From Oncomelania hupensis (Eukaryota > Mollusca > Gastropoda > Littorinimorpha > Pomatiopsidae): a stretch of DNA of 64,000 bases. The stretch is from the NCBI GenBank assembly GCA_036898135.1, contig CM072526.1, forward strand, positions 9,012,687 through 9,076,686, in the 5' to 3' direction. The notes below the pieces were generated by a model. It made no database searches, had not been told where the DNA came from, and saw only the letters and a program-made list of their open reading frames with translations. The position numbers and the translations under genes are program-made. This document shows, one piece after another, positions 1-11,965 of this stretch (position 1 is its first letter; each line of letters starts with the position of its first letter).

Positions 1-208
1 TGCATTAACCACTGCATGGTAGGCCAAACGCTGTCACAATTGTGAAATTGCAGAAAACACAATGAGAGGTGTAGTGGATCGACAGGCGTTGATTTTCTAC
101 AACGGAGAGGGGTGCATTGCTACAACATGACAGTGCGACACTGAGCTCAGTGGACTAGACGGAGCTGGGTGCTGTGCTGTACAGTTTTGCCATGGCCGTG
201 GCTGGGTG

Positions 209-435
209 GCCTCGTGACGCAGTGGCTTAGTCGCCTGTCTCCTAAGCCGAATGTCGCGGGTTCGATTCCCGCAAGGGGTGAACTTACGTGACTTAGGTTC
301 GAGACTATTGAGATCACCGAGGGTTTTCTTTGGGTACTCTGGTTTCCTCTCTGCCTTCAGTAATGGTACTGGATGCCGCTGATCGACTATTTACCCTGTA
401 CGAATGTACTGTGGTATAATGCCAACAAACAACCT
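209..435 (+). mobile_element. tRNA-derived SINE, tRNA-Arg-like head
   Basis: A tRNA-like head runs from about 209 to 280, with an A-box-like segment around 218-229 and a B box GGTTCGATTCC at 259-269. The anticodon-arm segment CTCCTAAG resembles tRNA-Arg(CCU). It is followed by a body containing GGGTACTCTGGTTTCCTC, a central motif shared with the copies at about 2000, 19190 and 25690. The A-box/B-box order makes pol III transcription likely. It is not a functional tRNA gene because the acceptor stem does not pair well and the body is fused directly. Confidence 0.7.
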
Positions 436-673
436 TGATTTGCTGGACGGCGTGCAACCATCAACAGCTTTGTCCTTAACCCTGGCAAAACGCTGGAGAC
501 CAGCAGCTGCTTGTGGCAGGCTGTAGGATTTCTGACAACCTGGTCATCAGGTTCCACAGTACCGCTTCCATTGGCTCATCCCACTACCTAATTAATAAAA
601 TAAAGCTGGATACTGTACACGTTTTACTCCTAAATCAGGCTTAGCGCAGTGATCTGTACCAACATACACGCTC
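436..673. other. Unique-looking stretch, no gene seen
   Basis: No coding exon or clear repeat is visible between the SINE and the first minisatellite array. Confidence 0.4.
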
Positions 674-1615
674 ACATGGTGCACACACTGATATAATACG
701 AGCATAGCGTGTACAGTGTGGTCACTCTAACATATGGGCTAATATAGTTCTACCTCTCACACACTGATATAATACGTGCATAGCGTGTACACTGTGGTCA
801 CTCTAACATATGGGCTAATATAGTTCTACCTCTCACACACTGATATAATACGTGCAAACGTGCGCATAGTGTACACTGTGGTCACTCCAACATATGGGCT
901 AATATAGTTCTACCTCTCACACACTGATATAATACGTGCAAACGTGCGCATAGTGTACACTGTGGTCACTCTAACATATGGGCTAATATAGTTCTACCTC
1001 TCACAGACTGATATAATACGTGCGCATAGTGTACACTGTGGTCACTCCAACATATGGGCTAATATAGTTCTACCTCTCACACGCTGATATAATACGTGCG
1101 CATAGTGTACACTGTGGTCACTCCAACATATGGGCTAATATAGTTCTACCTCTCACACACTGATATAATACGTGCGCATAGTGTACACTGTGGTCACTCC
1201 AACATATGGGCTAATATAGTTCTACCTCTCACACACTGATATAATACGTGCGCAGAGTGTACACTGTCGTCACTCCAACATATGGGCTAATATAGTTCTA
1301 CCTCTCACACACTGATATAATACGTGCACAGAGTGTACACTGTGGACACTCCAACATATGGGTTAATGTAGTTCTACCTCTCACACACTGATATAATACG
1401 TGCACAGAGTGTACACTGTGGACACACCAACATATGGGCTAATATAGTTCTACCTCTCACACACTGATATAATACGTGCACAGAGTGTACACTGTGGACA
1501 TTCCAACATATGGGCTACTGTAGTTCTACCTCTCACACACTGATATAATTCGTGCACAGAGTGTACACTGTGGTCACTCCAACATATGGGCTAATATAGT
1601 TCTACCTCTCAAACA
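674..1615. repeat. Minisatellite, about 76-bp unit, about 12 copies
   Basis: Each unit contains CACTGATATAATACGTGC and ends with TAGTTCTACCTCT. Two units are 84 bp because of an extra GCAAACGT-type insertion. Later units share GCACAGAGTG in place of GCGCATAGTG, so neighbouring units are more alike than distant ones, as expected of local homogenisation. Confidence 0.95.
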
Positions 1616-1705
1616 CCTGACTGCGCTCTGCAGATCTACATACAGTATACATTAGGTCAACTACATCTACACGAACCACAGATTAGGTAAGCTACATCGA
1701 GATCT

Positions 1706-1856
<151 letters not shown>

Positions 1857-1984
1857 ATAATGCTATCACGCGCTTTTTGTCCAATGGAAATAAATGTGCG
1901 GTGATTTGAAGAGATCGCTAATTACAGAAGGAGAAAAAAATCTATTTTTATTTTTGACATTTAGGTTGACTGCGTCCAATAAAA

Positions 1985-2132
1985 AATAATGTTCCATTAT
2001 TGATGGGAGGGAGGAAACCGGAGTACTCGGGGAAAACCCTCGATGTCCTGAAAAGTGTGGTACCTAAGTCACGTATGTTCGTCCCACGAAGGGTTGAAAT
2101 CCGCGATCTTTGGCAAAGGAAAGTAGTTTTCT
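1985..2132 (-). mobile_element. SINE fragment, minus strand
   Basis: The plus strand carries GGAAACCGGAGTACTCGG, the complement of the SINE central motif. A degraded B-box complement (GGGTTGAAATCC) lies near 2091, so the element reads tRNA head to body on the minus strand. Confidence 0.65.
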
Positions 2133-2299
2133 ATCAACCGTAATACCAGTGCAGCTGCCGTTGTTATCTGTGATGTTCATTGTTCACAATGGAAGGCAAA
2201 CAGCATGTTGATCAGAACTACGATACACTAGGGATGACTAAATATTGTTAACAATGTATTATATTTTATGTTAGAATTGGAGAAATGAAAACGTAGTTA

Positions 2300-2548
2300 T
2301 GTTACAAATTAATCGTTGCCATCCTAATCTTATCTTCTTCTTTACATTGTTTTATGCTTACCATCATGTTTGTTTGTGTCTGTGTGTGTGTGAGTTTGTG
2401 TGTGTGTTTGTGTGTGTGCATGCGTGTTCGCCTCACGCCCGCATTTGTACAATGTACAATGGAACGTTTGAGATAAAGATCTGTGTCTGTGCTAAACCAG
2501 GTTGTCAGATAACAAACGCGGCAACAACACTTGATGGATCGATACAAG

Positions 2549-2606
<58 letters not shown>

Positions 2607-2643
2607 GGCACACACGCACGCACATACAGACCCAGTGCAACAT
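2300..2643. repeat. GT/CA-rich simple sequence with (CA)n array
   Basis: GT-rich runs at 2366-2425 and a pure (CA)n tract at about 2550-2602. Long frames through this block are low-complexity translations and not genes. Confidence 0.85.
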
Positions 2644-2734
2644 TTATGACACATGTTGTTGGCACTGTTACTGCGGTAAGCTACTACATGTTTGTGTTAG
2701 ATGTAGTGATCAATATAACCTACAGTGGCTGATA

Positions 2735-3536
2735 AACAGTATGACGTAGATATATAGACTGACAGTATGTATGACGTAGATATAGGCCGACAATGTGTAT
2801 GACGTAGATATAGACTGACAGTGTGCATGACGTAGATATAGACTGACAGTGTGTATGACATAGATATAGACTGACAGTGTGTATGACATAGATATAGACT
2901 GACAGTGTGTATGACATAGATATATAGACGGACAGTGGGTATGACGTAGATATAGACTGACAGTGTGTACGACGTAGATATAGACTGACAGTGTGTATGA
3001 CATCGATATAGACTGACAGTGTGTATGACATAGATATAGACTGACAGTGTGTATGACATAGATATAGACTGACAGTGTGTATGACATAGATATAGACTGA
3101 CAGTGGGTATGACGTAGATATAGACTGACAGTGTGTATGACATTGATATAGAGTGACAGTGTGTATGACATAGAAATAGACTGACAGTGTGTATGACATA
3201 GACATAGACTGACAGTGTGTATGACATAGATATATACTGACAGTGTTTATGACATTGATATAGACTGACAGTGTGTATGACATAGATATAGACTGACAGT
3301 GTGTATGACATAGATATAGACTGACAATGTGTATGACATAGATATAGACTGACAGTGTGTATGACATAGATATAGACTGACAGTGTGTATGACATAGATA
3401 TAGACTGACAGTGTGTATGACATAGATATAGACTGACAGTGTGTATGACATAGATATAGACGGACAGTGTGTATGACATAGATATAGACTGACAGTGTGT
3501 ATGACATAGATATAGACTGACAGTGTGTATGACGTA
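2735..3536. repeat. Minisatellite, 28-bp unit, about 28 copies
   Basis: The unit holds GACAGTGTGTATGACATAG followed by ATATAGACT. Because 28 is not a multiple of three, the minus strand reads open in all three frames as the same shifting Tyr/Ser/Val/His peptide, which explains several false frames. A diverged extension of the array resumes at 3780-3920 after an insertion. Confidence 0.95.
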
Positions 3537-3554
3537 GCACATCTGTCAACATGT

Positions 3555-3920
<366 letters not shown>

Positions 3921-4069
3921 CTGCTACCGTGCGCATATATGGAAGGGTATTAGTGCTTTGTAGTGAAATACTGAAGTGTATTGCTTACGTGTTCCGTAAT
4001 ACCCAGAAATGTTAGCCCTCTGTTACAGTTTATATTAAGGTAAGCAATGTCGTTATGTAAAGGAACAAG

Positions 4070-4335
4070 TTATACAATACAATACAATACAATATAACTT
4101 TATTGTCTGATGTTCATCACATACAGAAATTTGTCTTTGGCTCGTCGTCCGCAAGAAGCATGCAATATATCCATTGTATATACACAACTAGCAGAGACAC
4201 ATTCATTTCGAATGACACAACAGCAACCTTAAATTCCAATCAAATACAGTTGATATCTTTGCACAGTGTACACAAAACCCGCTTACGTTTTAGTCCTCAA
4301 CAGTGCTCTAACATCGCAGACGTCAAATTACATTA
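4070..4335 (-). mobile_element. Retroelement 3' fragment with pentamer tail
   Basis: On the minus strand the segment ends ACAATAAAGTTATATTGTAT and passes into TATTG repeats (plus-strand ATACA, 4074-4094). A polyadenylation-like AATAAA followed by a short-unit tail is typical of non-LTR elements. No coding remnant is recognisable, so the family is unassigned. Confidence 0.45.
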
Positions 4336-4854
4336 AACAACAACAAAAACATCAACAATGCTGAGATTTGAAGCAACCCATTGATCATCAGATCGGTGTA
4401 CCAGTCTACCCGATGGCACTGAACATATTTCCTTCACATAATCCGATGCAGAAACACTTTGCACCTTTTGATAACATCCATGTAAGCCTATATTAGAGGT
4501 GTAATAGAAATTGACATAGGGATCGATCGTCAGCCTGTGCAGTGCAGTAGGCCTACGTTGTTGTGGCATTGTCGGCCATACCCTCAAATTCTGCAGCAAC
4601 AGCAACACTGTAAACAGATTTCACATTGTCTGCCGTCAGCAAGCTTTGTAAGATTGTTGGCATTTTCTATGGTGAGATGCGCATCAACGACGACGACAAC
4701 AACAACAACAACAACAACAACAGCTGTTGCGCGAAATAATTCAGAATTAGAACGAAAGAGCTCTAAGTTTATAGCTTATGTTTAAGTTTGTGGTTAGGTT
4801 TGTTAAGCTTATCTTATAAGTGATAGTGGGCAGACTAGGTCAATCAGCAGCGGC

Positions 4855-5178
4855 ATGCAATGTGGTTTGAGCTATGGCAGATTGTTGGGTGCTGTAGTTG
4901 TGTGTGGTTTGAGCTATGGCAGATTGTTGGGTGCTGTAGTTGTGTGTGGTTTGAGCTATGGCAGATTGTTGGGTGCTGTAGTTTGTGTGTGGTTTTTTGA
5001 AAAAAAAAAAAAAAGGGGCTATGGCAGATTGTTGGGTGCTGTAGTTGTGTGTGGTTTGAGCTATGGCAGATTGTTGGGTGCTGTAGTTGTGTGTGGTTTG
5101 AGCTATGGCAGATTGTTGGGTGCTGTAGTTGTGTGTGGTTTGAGCTATGGCAGATTGTTGGGTGCTGTAGTTGTGTGT
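4855..5178. repeat. Minisatellite, 42-bp unit, about 7.5 copies
   Basis: Units contain GCTATGGCAGATTGTTGGG and TGCTGTAGTTGTGTGTG. The third unit is broken by a run of 14 A at about 5000. A 42-bp unit reads as a 14-residue repeat, so the long frame is an artefact of the array. Confidence 0.95.
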
Positions 5179-5364
5179 AGCCTACTTGTCAACCAAACGA
5201 GGTGTACAACTTTTCCTTAGGTTCAACTCCACATACGAATACTGCAGTCACAACAACGATAGATGTACGAGGTTTGTGCAACAGTGTAACAGCTGCGTAA
5301 CATGGTAAGATTAGCCATCTACCTGTCCGTAGAATTATTGATTTGTTTCATCATTCTGTAGACC

Positions 5365-5668
5365 GTTGTTTCCAGCTCAAGAGCTGCTCAAGGCGCTGGC
5401 CGATACAGCATCTAACTCAAGCCGCATGAGGCGCCCACCTGCAGTCTTTGGGCGCGTAGTCTGACGCCCAAGCAACTGAGAACAATCTTTCGCGACGGAG
5501 GATGGGGGAGAAAAAAACCTAGTGTGCGCTGGGTGTATTTGTGTAGCCCTTACTCACCCGCTTAGGACATGAGCGTCAGGTTCTTCCAATTCCGTGCGAT
5601 GGAATGCGTTTGTGCACAGACCAGACCTTGGTTTATACTCTCATCCAAGGAGTAGAATAAGTAAGGAT
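5365..5668 (-). mobile_element. SINE family with GCGCT 3' end, minus strand
   Basis: Shares CCAGCTCAAGAGCTGCTC and the downstream TAGGACATGAGCGTCAGG and GGTTTATACTCTCATCC blocks with the copies at 6376, 21813 and 39606. The complete copy at 39606-40052 shows that the tRNA head lies on the minus strand. This copy lacks the head. Confidence 0.75.
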
Positions 5669-5689
5669 GTGATACACACAACATCAACT

Positions 5690-5935
5690 TTCTCTCTTGA
5701 TTTGTCTGTCTGTCTCTGTAATCTCTGGCTCTGTCTCTGTCTCTCTCCCTCGCATAACCGAACAACTACACACAAATACACACACACACACACACACACA
5801 AATACACACGCACATTCCTCTCTCTTTTATCTCACTCTCTCTTTCATCTCTCTATTTCATCTCTCTCTCTCTCTCGCATAACCGAACTACACACACGCAA
5901 CGCGCGCGCGCACACGCACTCACACACACACACGC
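5690..5935. repeat. CT- and CA-rich simple sequence
   Basis: Alternating (CT)n and (CA)n tracts with two copies of CGCATAACCGAAC. No gene. Confidence 0.85.
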
Positions 5936-6029
5936 CACATTTACTTCACATGCAGTATTACAAGCAATAATCCAATATCGTGGTAGACTGATAGGACATT
6001 CATGATATAATTAACTAAATTCACCTGCA

Positions 6030-6370
6030 CATTACGCTTAAGTGTGCGTGAGCAATTGGTTGATTTGAGGCAGGCGCAGCGTCTTTCAGAGATGGGCCTG
6101 TAGTAATCCCTGTTGGGTTAAGTCCCCGTGTAGCAGACTGAAGTTTAAAGGTAGAGTGTGCACGGCACAGTATTGTCATCATTGCAGTGTTGTAATGTGT
6201 GCAATGTGGAGATGCAATATGGACTGATTTCAACCACCGCACATCAATGAGCTCATCTGACATGAACCATGCCTAGTAAGTATAATACTATAGCAATATA
6301 GTTCCTTGCATGTTTTCATGTTTATTGTCAGACAGTCATTTCCAACTGAGCTGTTATTTTTGCATTCATT
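6030..6370. other. Unassigned stretch
   Basis: No exon signals found. It may include a diverged SINE body but I could not anchor it. Confidence 0.3.
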
Positions 6371-6375
6371 GTTAT

Positions 6376-7330
6376 GTTTTTATATAGCGCTTTTGCCGTG
6401 CTCAAGGCGCTAAATGATACAGAATCTAACTCAAGTCGCCCGAAGCGCCCACTGGCTGATACAAGATCTAACCCAAGCCACCGGAAGCACCCACTGGCTG
6501 ATACAAGATCTAACCCAAGCCCCCGGAAGCACCCACTGGCTGATACAAGATCTAACTCAAGCCGCCCGAAGCACCCACTGGCTGATACAGGATCTAACCC
6601 AAGCCACCCGAAGCACCCACTGGCTGATACAAGATCTAACCCAAGCCACCCGAAGCACCCAATGGCTGATACAAGATCCAACTGAAGCAACCCGATGCGT
6701 CCACTGGCTGATACATGATTAACTCAAGCCGCCTGAAGCGCCCACTGGCTGATACAAGATCTAACTCAAAGCTGGCTGATACAGGATCTAACTCAAGCCA
6801 CCCCAAGCACCCACTGGCTGATACAAGATCTAACCCAAGCCACCCGAAGCACCCACTGGCTGATACAAGATCTAACCCAAGCCACCCGAAGCACCCAATG
6901 GCTGATACAAGATCTAACCCAGCCACCCCAAGCACCCACTGGCTGATACAAGATCTAACTCAAGCCACCCCAAGCACCCACTGGCTGATACAAGATCTAA
7001 CTCAAGCCACCCCAAGCACCCACTGGCTGATACAAGATCTAACTCCAGCCACCCCAAGCACCCACTGGCTGATACAAGATCTAACTCAAAGCTGGCTGAT
7101 ACAAGATCTAACTCAAAGCTGGCTGATACAACATCTAACTCAAGCCACCCCAAGCGCCCACTGGCTGCCTTAGGCGTATCATTCTGACGCCCAGACAACT
7201 GAGCACACTCCTGGGCGACCTGGAATGGGGGCGAAGTGACCTAGTACTTGATGGGTGTATGTTATGTAGTTGGTACTAACCCGTTCATGACGTGGGCGTC
7301 AGTATTTCTAATGTTGTTTACACATTGTTG
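6376..7330 (-). mobile_element. SINE copy with internal 42-bp tandem expansion
   Basis: The outer parts match the family at 5365 and 39606: the GCGCT-type 3' end at 6387, and TGACGCCC plus CATGACGTGGGCGTCAG at the right. Between them, the segment present once in the other copies (GATACAGGATCTAACTCAAG onward) is repeated about 17 times from 6414 to 7170, some units shortened to AAAGCTGGCTGATACAAGAT. Confidence 0.85.
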
Positions 7331-7349
7331 TTACTGGTTTGTATGATCT

Positions 7350-9368
7350 ACAGTTATATTAAACACTAAGTCCTGTAAACAATGCGTTGTGTGGTCCTCA
7401 GTTATATTAGACAACACTAAGCCCTGTTAACAATGCGTTCTGTGGTCCTCAGTTATATTAGACAACACTAAGCCCTGTTAATAATGCGTTGTGTGGTCCT
7501 CAGTTATATTAGACAACACTAATTCCTGTTAACAATGTGTTCTGTGGTCCTCAGTTATATTAGACAACACTAAGTCCTGTTAACAATGCGTTCTGTGGTC
7601 CTCAGTTACATTAGACAACATTAAGTCCTGTTAACAAGGCGTTCTGTGGTCCTCAGTTATATTAGACAACACTAAGCCCTGTTAACAATGCGTTGTGTAG
7701 TCCTCAGTTATATTAGACAACACTAAGCCCTGTTAACAATGCGTTGTGTGGTCCTCAGTTATATTAGATAACACTAAGACCTGTTAACAATGTGTTCTGT
7801 GGTCCTCAGTTATATTAGACAAGACTAAGTCCTGTTAACAATGCGTTCTTTGGTCCTCAGTTATATTAGACAATACTAAGTCCTATTAACAATGCGTTCT
7901 GTGGTCCTCAGTTATATTAGACAACACTAATTCCTGTTAACAATGCGTTCTGTGGTCCTCAGTTATATTAGACAAGACTAAGTCCTGTTAACAATGCGTA
8001 TTTATTTATTATTATTATTTTATTGGGTAAATTAACGTCCCCGGACACTAAAGCATATAGGGGACAAAATAAGAGGTCAAAAAATCATAAAGTAGGTATG
8101 GAACATTGCCTATGCGGCTAAGTTTAAGAAGAATCATTTGGTATATAATAATGGGCTGTCTGGCACACGGAGGTGGGGAAGTAGATCGAACTCGCTCGAC
8201 AGTAACTGTTGAGCCGCCCGATGGGGAGGCCACTAAGTAGAGGGGCCAATATGGGATGAGCGAGTAACAATCTGAGATGTTATCCCAGGCGCGTTGGCAT
8301 AATAAAAACAGTTAAAATGTTGCTAAAAACGAAATAGTTAAGCGCACTAAGTCTAGTAAGATTATAGTTAAAATTTCAGGACCATTGTAAAATAGTTAAA
8401 AGGACAGTATAACACCAAAAAGATTATACGAGAAGGAACATACGAATTAAAACTAGTGGGTCTACCCCAGCATTAGCCGGGGCTCATGGCATAATAAACA
8501 GCCGTGGCAATCGCCATAAAATATGAGTAAAACATCAATAAAATTTATAGCGATCTATATAGTTATGGCCAATGCCGTAACAGCAATATAGCTATAAACC
8601 ATAAAATTAGGTATAAAAATGTCAGCATCATGGCTATCACCCCCGCCTCGGCAACGCCCCTGGTGTAGCAAAGGCAACTTGGCCATAAGGTGCCACCAGG
8701 GGGAGGCCATCGGAAAGACAGGGGGGGCACCAGACAATGCGTTCTGTGGTCCTCAGTTATATTAGACAACACTAAGTCCTGTTAACAATGCGTTCTGTGG
8801 TCCTCAGTTATATTAGACAACACTAAGTCCTGTTAATAATGCGTTCTGTGGTCCTTAGTTATATTAGACAACATTAAGTCCTGTTAACAATGCGTTCTGT
8901 GGTCCTCAGTTGTATTAGACAACACTAAGTCCTGTTAACAATGCGTTCTGTGGTCCTCAGTTACATTAGACAACACTAAGCCCTGTTAACAATGCGTTCT
9001 GTGGTCCTCAGTTATATTAGACAACGCTAAGTCCTGTTAACAATGCGTTCTGTGGTCATCAGTTATATTAGACAACACTAAGTTTTGTTGACAATGCGTT
9101 TTGTGGTCCTCAGTTATATTAGACAACACTAAGTCCTGTTAACAATGCGTTCTGTGGTCCTCAGTTATATTAGACAACACTAATTCCTGTTAACAATGCG
9201 TTGTGTGGTCATCAGTTATATTAGACAACACTAAATCCTGTTAACAATGCGTTCTTTGGTCCTCAGTTATATTAGACAACACTAAGTCCTGTTAACAATG
9301 CGTTGTGTGGTCCTCAGTTATATTAGACAACACTAAGTCCCGTTAACAATGCGTTCTTTGGTCCTCAG
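7350..9368. repeat. Minisatellite, 51-bp unit, about 25 copies
   Basis: Units contain GTTATATTAGACAACACTAA and CTGTTAACAATGCGTTCTG. They end in TGGTCCTCAG, which resembles a 3' splice site. The array is interrupted at 7999-8733 by an inserted element. Confidence 0.95.
7999..8733 (-). mobile_element. 735-bp non-LTR-like insertion with 8-bp target duplication
   Basis: The element sits inside the 51-bp array and is flanked by ACAATGCG at 7991-7998 and 8734-8741. Every array unit contains ACAATGCG, so the flanking copy is only suggestive. On the minus strand the element ends GTCCGGGGACGTTAATTTAC, then AATAAAA and an (AAT)n/(AAAT)n tail, indicating retrotransposition. Two diverged GGCCTCCCC blocks occur inside. 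No protein domain is visible, so it is probably non-autonomous. Confidence 0.7.
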
Positions 9369-9420
9369 GAAAAAGAAGAAAGAGAGATGGGAAGCAGACG
9401 GCAGGAAAAGAAGATGAATT
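9369..9420 (+). CDS. Isolated exon candidate, 52 bp
   Basis: The block lies between a good acceptor (TTTGGTCCTCAG, supplied by the last minisatellite unit) and a consensus donor (GTAAGTG at 9421). One frame reads KRRKRDGKQTAGKEDE, a basic nuclear-localisation-like peptide. Another reads EKEEREMGSRRQ. It could be an upstream exon of the helicase-like gene at 20-33 kb, but no exon linking the two was found and the phase cannot be checked. It could equally be chance. Confidence 0.3.
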
Positions 9421-10544
9421 GTAAGTGTTTGTGCATTGTATGTGTGTGTTTGTGTGTGTATGTTCCTTCACACTATAGCAAGACGCATTCTCACGACCAG
9501 ACACTGCCCTGTGCTTGTTATTTATACATTTAAGCACAATGTAAACATTATGTTCCCTCCTCTTCCTCTCTCTTTCTCTCTCTCTCACTCTCTTTCTCTT
9601 TCTCGCGTTAATCTTCATCCTATCTGTCTGTCTGTTTCTGTCTCTCTGTCTGTCCGCGTCTGTGTCTCTCTCACTCCCATTTTTTGAAATGCACATGTTA
9701 TAAAGGTGGATTAATGAATAGACAATCCAATACAGTATATACACTACATACTTATACGCCACATTGTTACACACACACATGTAGTACTACCTATATACAC
9801 ATACATACACATGTACCTCCACACATGGAAACACATAGGCAGGCGCGCGAGCCCAAACACATATATACTCTATGTAACCAAGTAGCCCTGGTTCAGAATT
9901 TAGAGACTAATCACTGAGAGACTCTACATCTAAACGCTAATGTGTTTGATATTAGGATAGACACCCTTTGGAAAGATGTGCGGAGATCAGAGCATTCAGA
10001 ATTTCCTGGATCTTGTGGGTAGGTGATAACTGGCTAATGATACTGTGTGCTAGAGGCCGGAGGGGGAGAGAGGGGCAGATATGCGATGGATTGATGAGAT
10101 GGGACAGCTGGTGGGACAGATTTGTTTGTGCTCTGCTTTAGCGGACCACAGACTCGGTGCCGTTTCCGGAAGAGGACGTCAGCACGGGTCATTCGTATGT
10201 TTATGTTTGTTTCGTTTGTTTGGGTGACTCGGCGCTGCTTTCGGGCCAGGGCTTCTCGAGGTATACAGAACGTCAGCACGTGTCAGGCGGATGTTTATGT
10301 TTCGTTCGCATGGGTGCTTTGTAGAAGGGATCCATTGTTGTGTGGAAATCCGGATTTTGAATGTGGTTTGGAGGAGGAGCTTGAAGGGAGGCTGGGAGAT
10401 GAAAATACCATCACGGATGGGTTTCAAGATTTGATCGACAGGAAGGAGGAGGGAAGAACTAGTGTTAGGATCAATGGAAAAGAGACAGAGAGAGAGAGAG
10501 ATAGACTAGGACGGTCCCGAGAAAAGATGCGTAGTTAGAGTGAG
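9421..10544. other. No gene recognised; simple sequence and a degenerate duplication
   Basis: Contains GT-, CT- and CA-rich tracts (9436-9830). Around 10165-10315 is a roughly 80-bp imperfect direct duplication sharing CGTCAGCACG and ATGTTTATGTTT. No domain or splice-bounded exon is convincing. Confidence 0.4.
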
Positions 10545-11057
10545 TTAGTCTACATTCCAAAGTAAGACTGCTGCGCTCCCTTGTCATCTCCATCTTCCTA
10601 TATGCTTGCGAAGCATGGACCCTCACAGCAGATCTACAACAAAGAATACAAAGCATGGAGATGAGGTGCTACAGAAGACTTCTGGGCATTTCCTATACCC
10701 AACACATCACCAACGACGAAGTCCGACAGACCATCACACAAGCCATTGGACAACATGATGACCTGCTCTCAGAGGTGAAGAAACGGAAACTCCGATGGTA
10801 TGGCCACGTCACCAGATCATCAGGCCTTGCAAAGACCATTCTGCAAGGCACAGTGCAAGGAGGTAGAAGAAGAGGGAGACCGAAAAAGGTTGGAGGACAA
10901 CATTCGAGAATGGACTGGTTTGACACTGAGCGAAGCCATCAGGGCTGCTGAGGACCGAGAAAGATGGAGTATGCTGGTTAAACGATCATCTGTGGTGCCC
11001 CTACGACCTACGGGTTACGGGACAGGATAGGATAGGATAGGATAGGATAGGATAGAA
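10545..11057 (+). pseudogene. RTE-type LINE, 3' end of ORF2 plus GATAG tail
   Basis: Reads LLRSLVISIFLYACEAWTLT, then MEMRCYRRLLGISY and RKLRWYGHVTRSSGLAKTIL, the conserved C-terminal region downstream of the reverse transcriptase in RTE-clade elements. A one-base loss near 10888 breaks the frame after GRRRGRPKK. The coding end is followed by TTACGGGACAGGATAGGATA and further GATAG repeats (to 11057), the 3' tail type shared by all copies here. It is a 5'-truncated dead copy. Confidence 0.85.
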
Positions 11058-11063
11058 CGGGAA

Positions 11064-11513
11064 CACTGCGATAAATACCTACAGCACCAACAACATCTAT
11101 ATCATGTGTTCGTAGACTTCAAGAAGGCGTTTGATCGAGTCTGGCATGCAGCTCTGTGAGCAACCATGAGAGTGTACAACATCAGCCTTAAAATTATTGA
11201 AGTCATTAAAGGCCTGTATGACAAGGCTACAAGTGCAGTCCTCCATTAGGCCTACAGCGCCATCGGAAACTGTTCAGAACAACAATCGGTATGCGACAAG
11301 GATACCTACTATCTCCAAAACTCTTCAACCTCTTCCTAGAGTGCATCGTGTCAAATGCCCTTACAGAACACGAAAGCACAGTAAGCATAGAGGGTAGAGC
11401 AATCTCCAACCTTCCTTTTGTGGATGACATTGATGGATTGGCTGGAGAGGAACAAGAACTTGAACAGCTGGTACAGAGGCTTGACACCACCTCCAGAGCC
11501 TATGGAATGGAAA
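11064..11513 (+). pseudogene. RTE-type LINE, reverse transcriptase core fragment
   Basis: Encodes HVFVDFKKAFDRVWHAAL followed by an in-frame stop, then MRQGYLLSPKLFNLFLECIV, and finally the catalytic-motif region as LPFVDDIDGLAGEEQELEQL, where the usual FADD has become FVDD. A (CA)n array at 11514-11545 cuts it off. It lies downstream of an element end although it belongs upstream of it in the element, so it is a separate or rearranged fragment. Confidence 0.85.
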
Positions 11514-11577
11514 TACACACACACACACACACACGCACACACACACACACATACTATTTATACTATTTACACACACA
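11514..11577. repeat. (CA)n microsatellite
   Basis: CA dinucleotides with one CG interruption, ending the LINE fragment at 11513. Confidence 0.9.
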
Positions 11578-11965
11578 CGTATACTCGCACGAAGTTTTAC
11601 TGGGCAATTTTTCCTCAAGAAAGTACACACTTGATCGATGACTGAGTCATTTGCTGTTTTACAGAAGTATTTACTGTAGGTAATATAGAGAATCACCATG
11701 CCTTTACAGTATAAAGCAGTCCGGTTGTCGGTCAGTTAGTCAGTTGGTCGGTTCGTCGCTTCATATTTCACCTTTTTTGTGTGTCCAAAACACACTTTAT
11801 GCCTTATCTAAAAGAAAAGAACTGAACCGAAATGTACCATGTTTACTTTGTGGATACATTAACTACGGACAAGCATGTTAGATCATTGGAATGTGTACTT
11901 TCTCAAGGGTCAATGTCATCGTGTTTCACCATTTTCTAAAACACGTTTTACGCTGTATCTGCCAA
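11578..11965. other. No gene seen
   Basis: AT-rich unique-looking sequence. A short GGTCGGT-type run occurs at 11726-11755. Confidence 0.4.

Noticed and set aside
209..280. Functional tRNA-Arg gene
   Set aside because: The acceptor stem is poor and the tRNA-like part is fused to a SINE body with relatives elsewhere.
674..1615. CRISPR-like array
   Set aside because: Units are directly adjacent near-identical copies without distinct spacers, in eukaryotic DNA.
2697..3542. 281-residue Tyr/Ser/Val repeat frame
   Set aside because: Product of the 28-bp array. The same peptide appears in all three frames because 28 is not a multiple of three.
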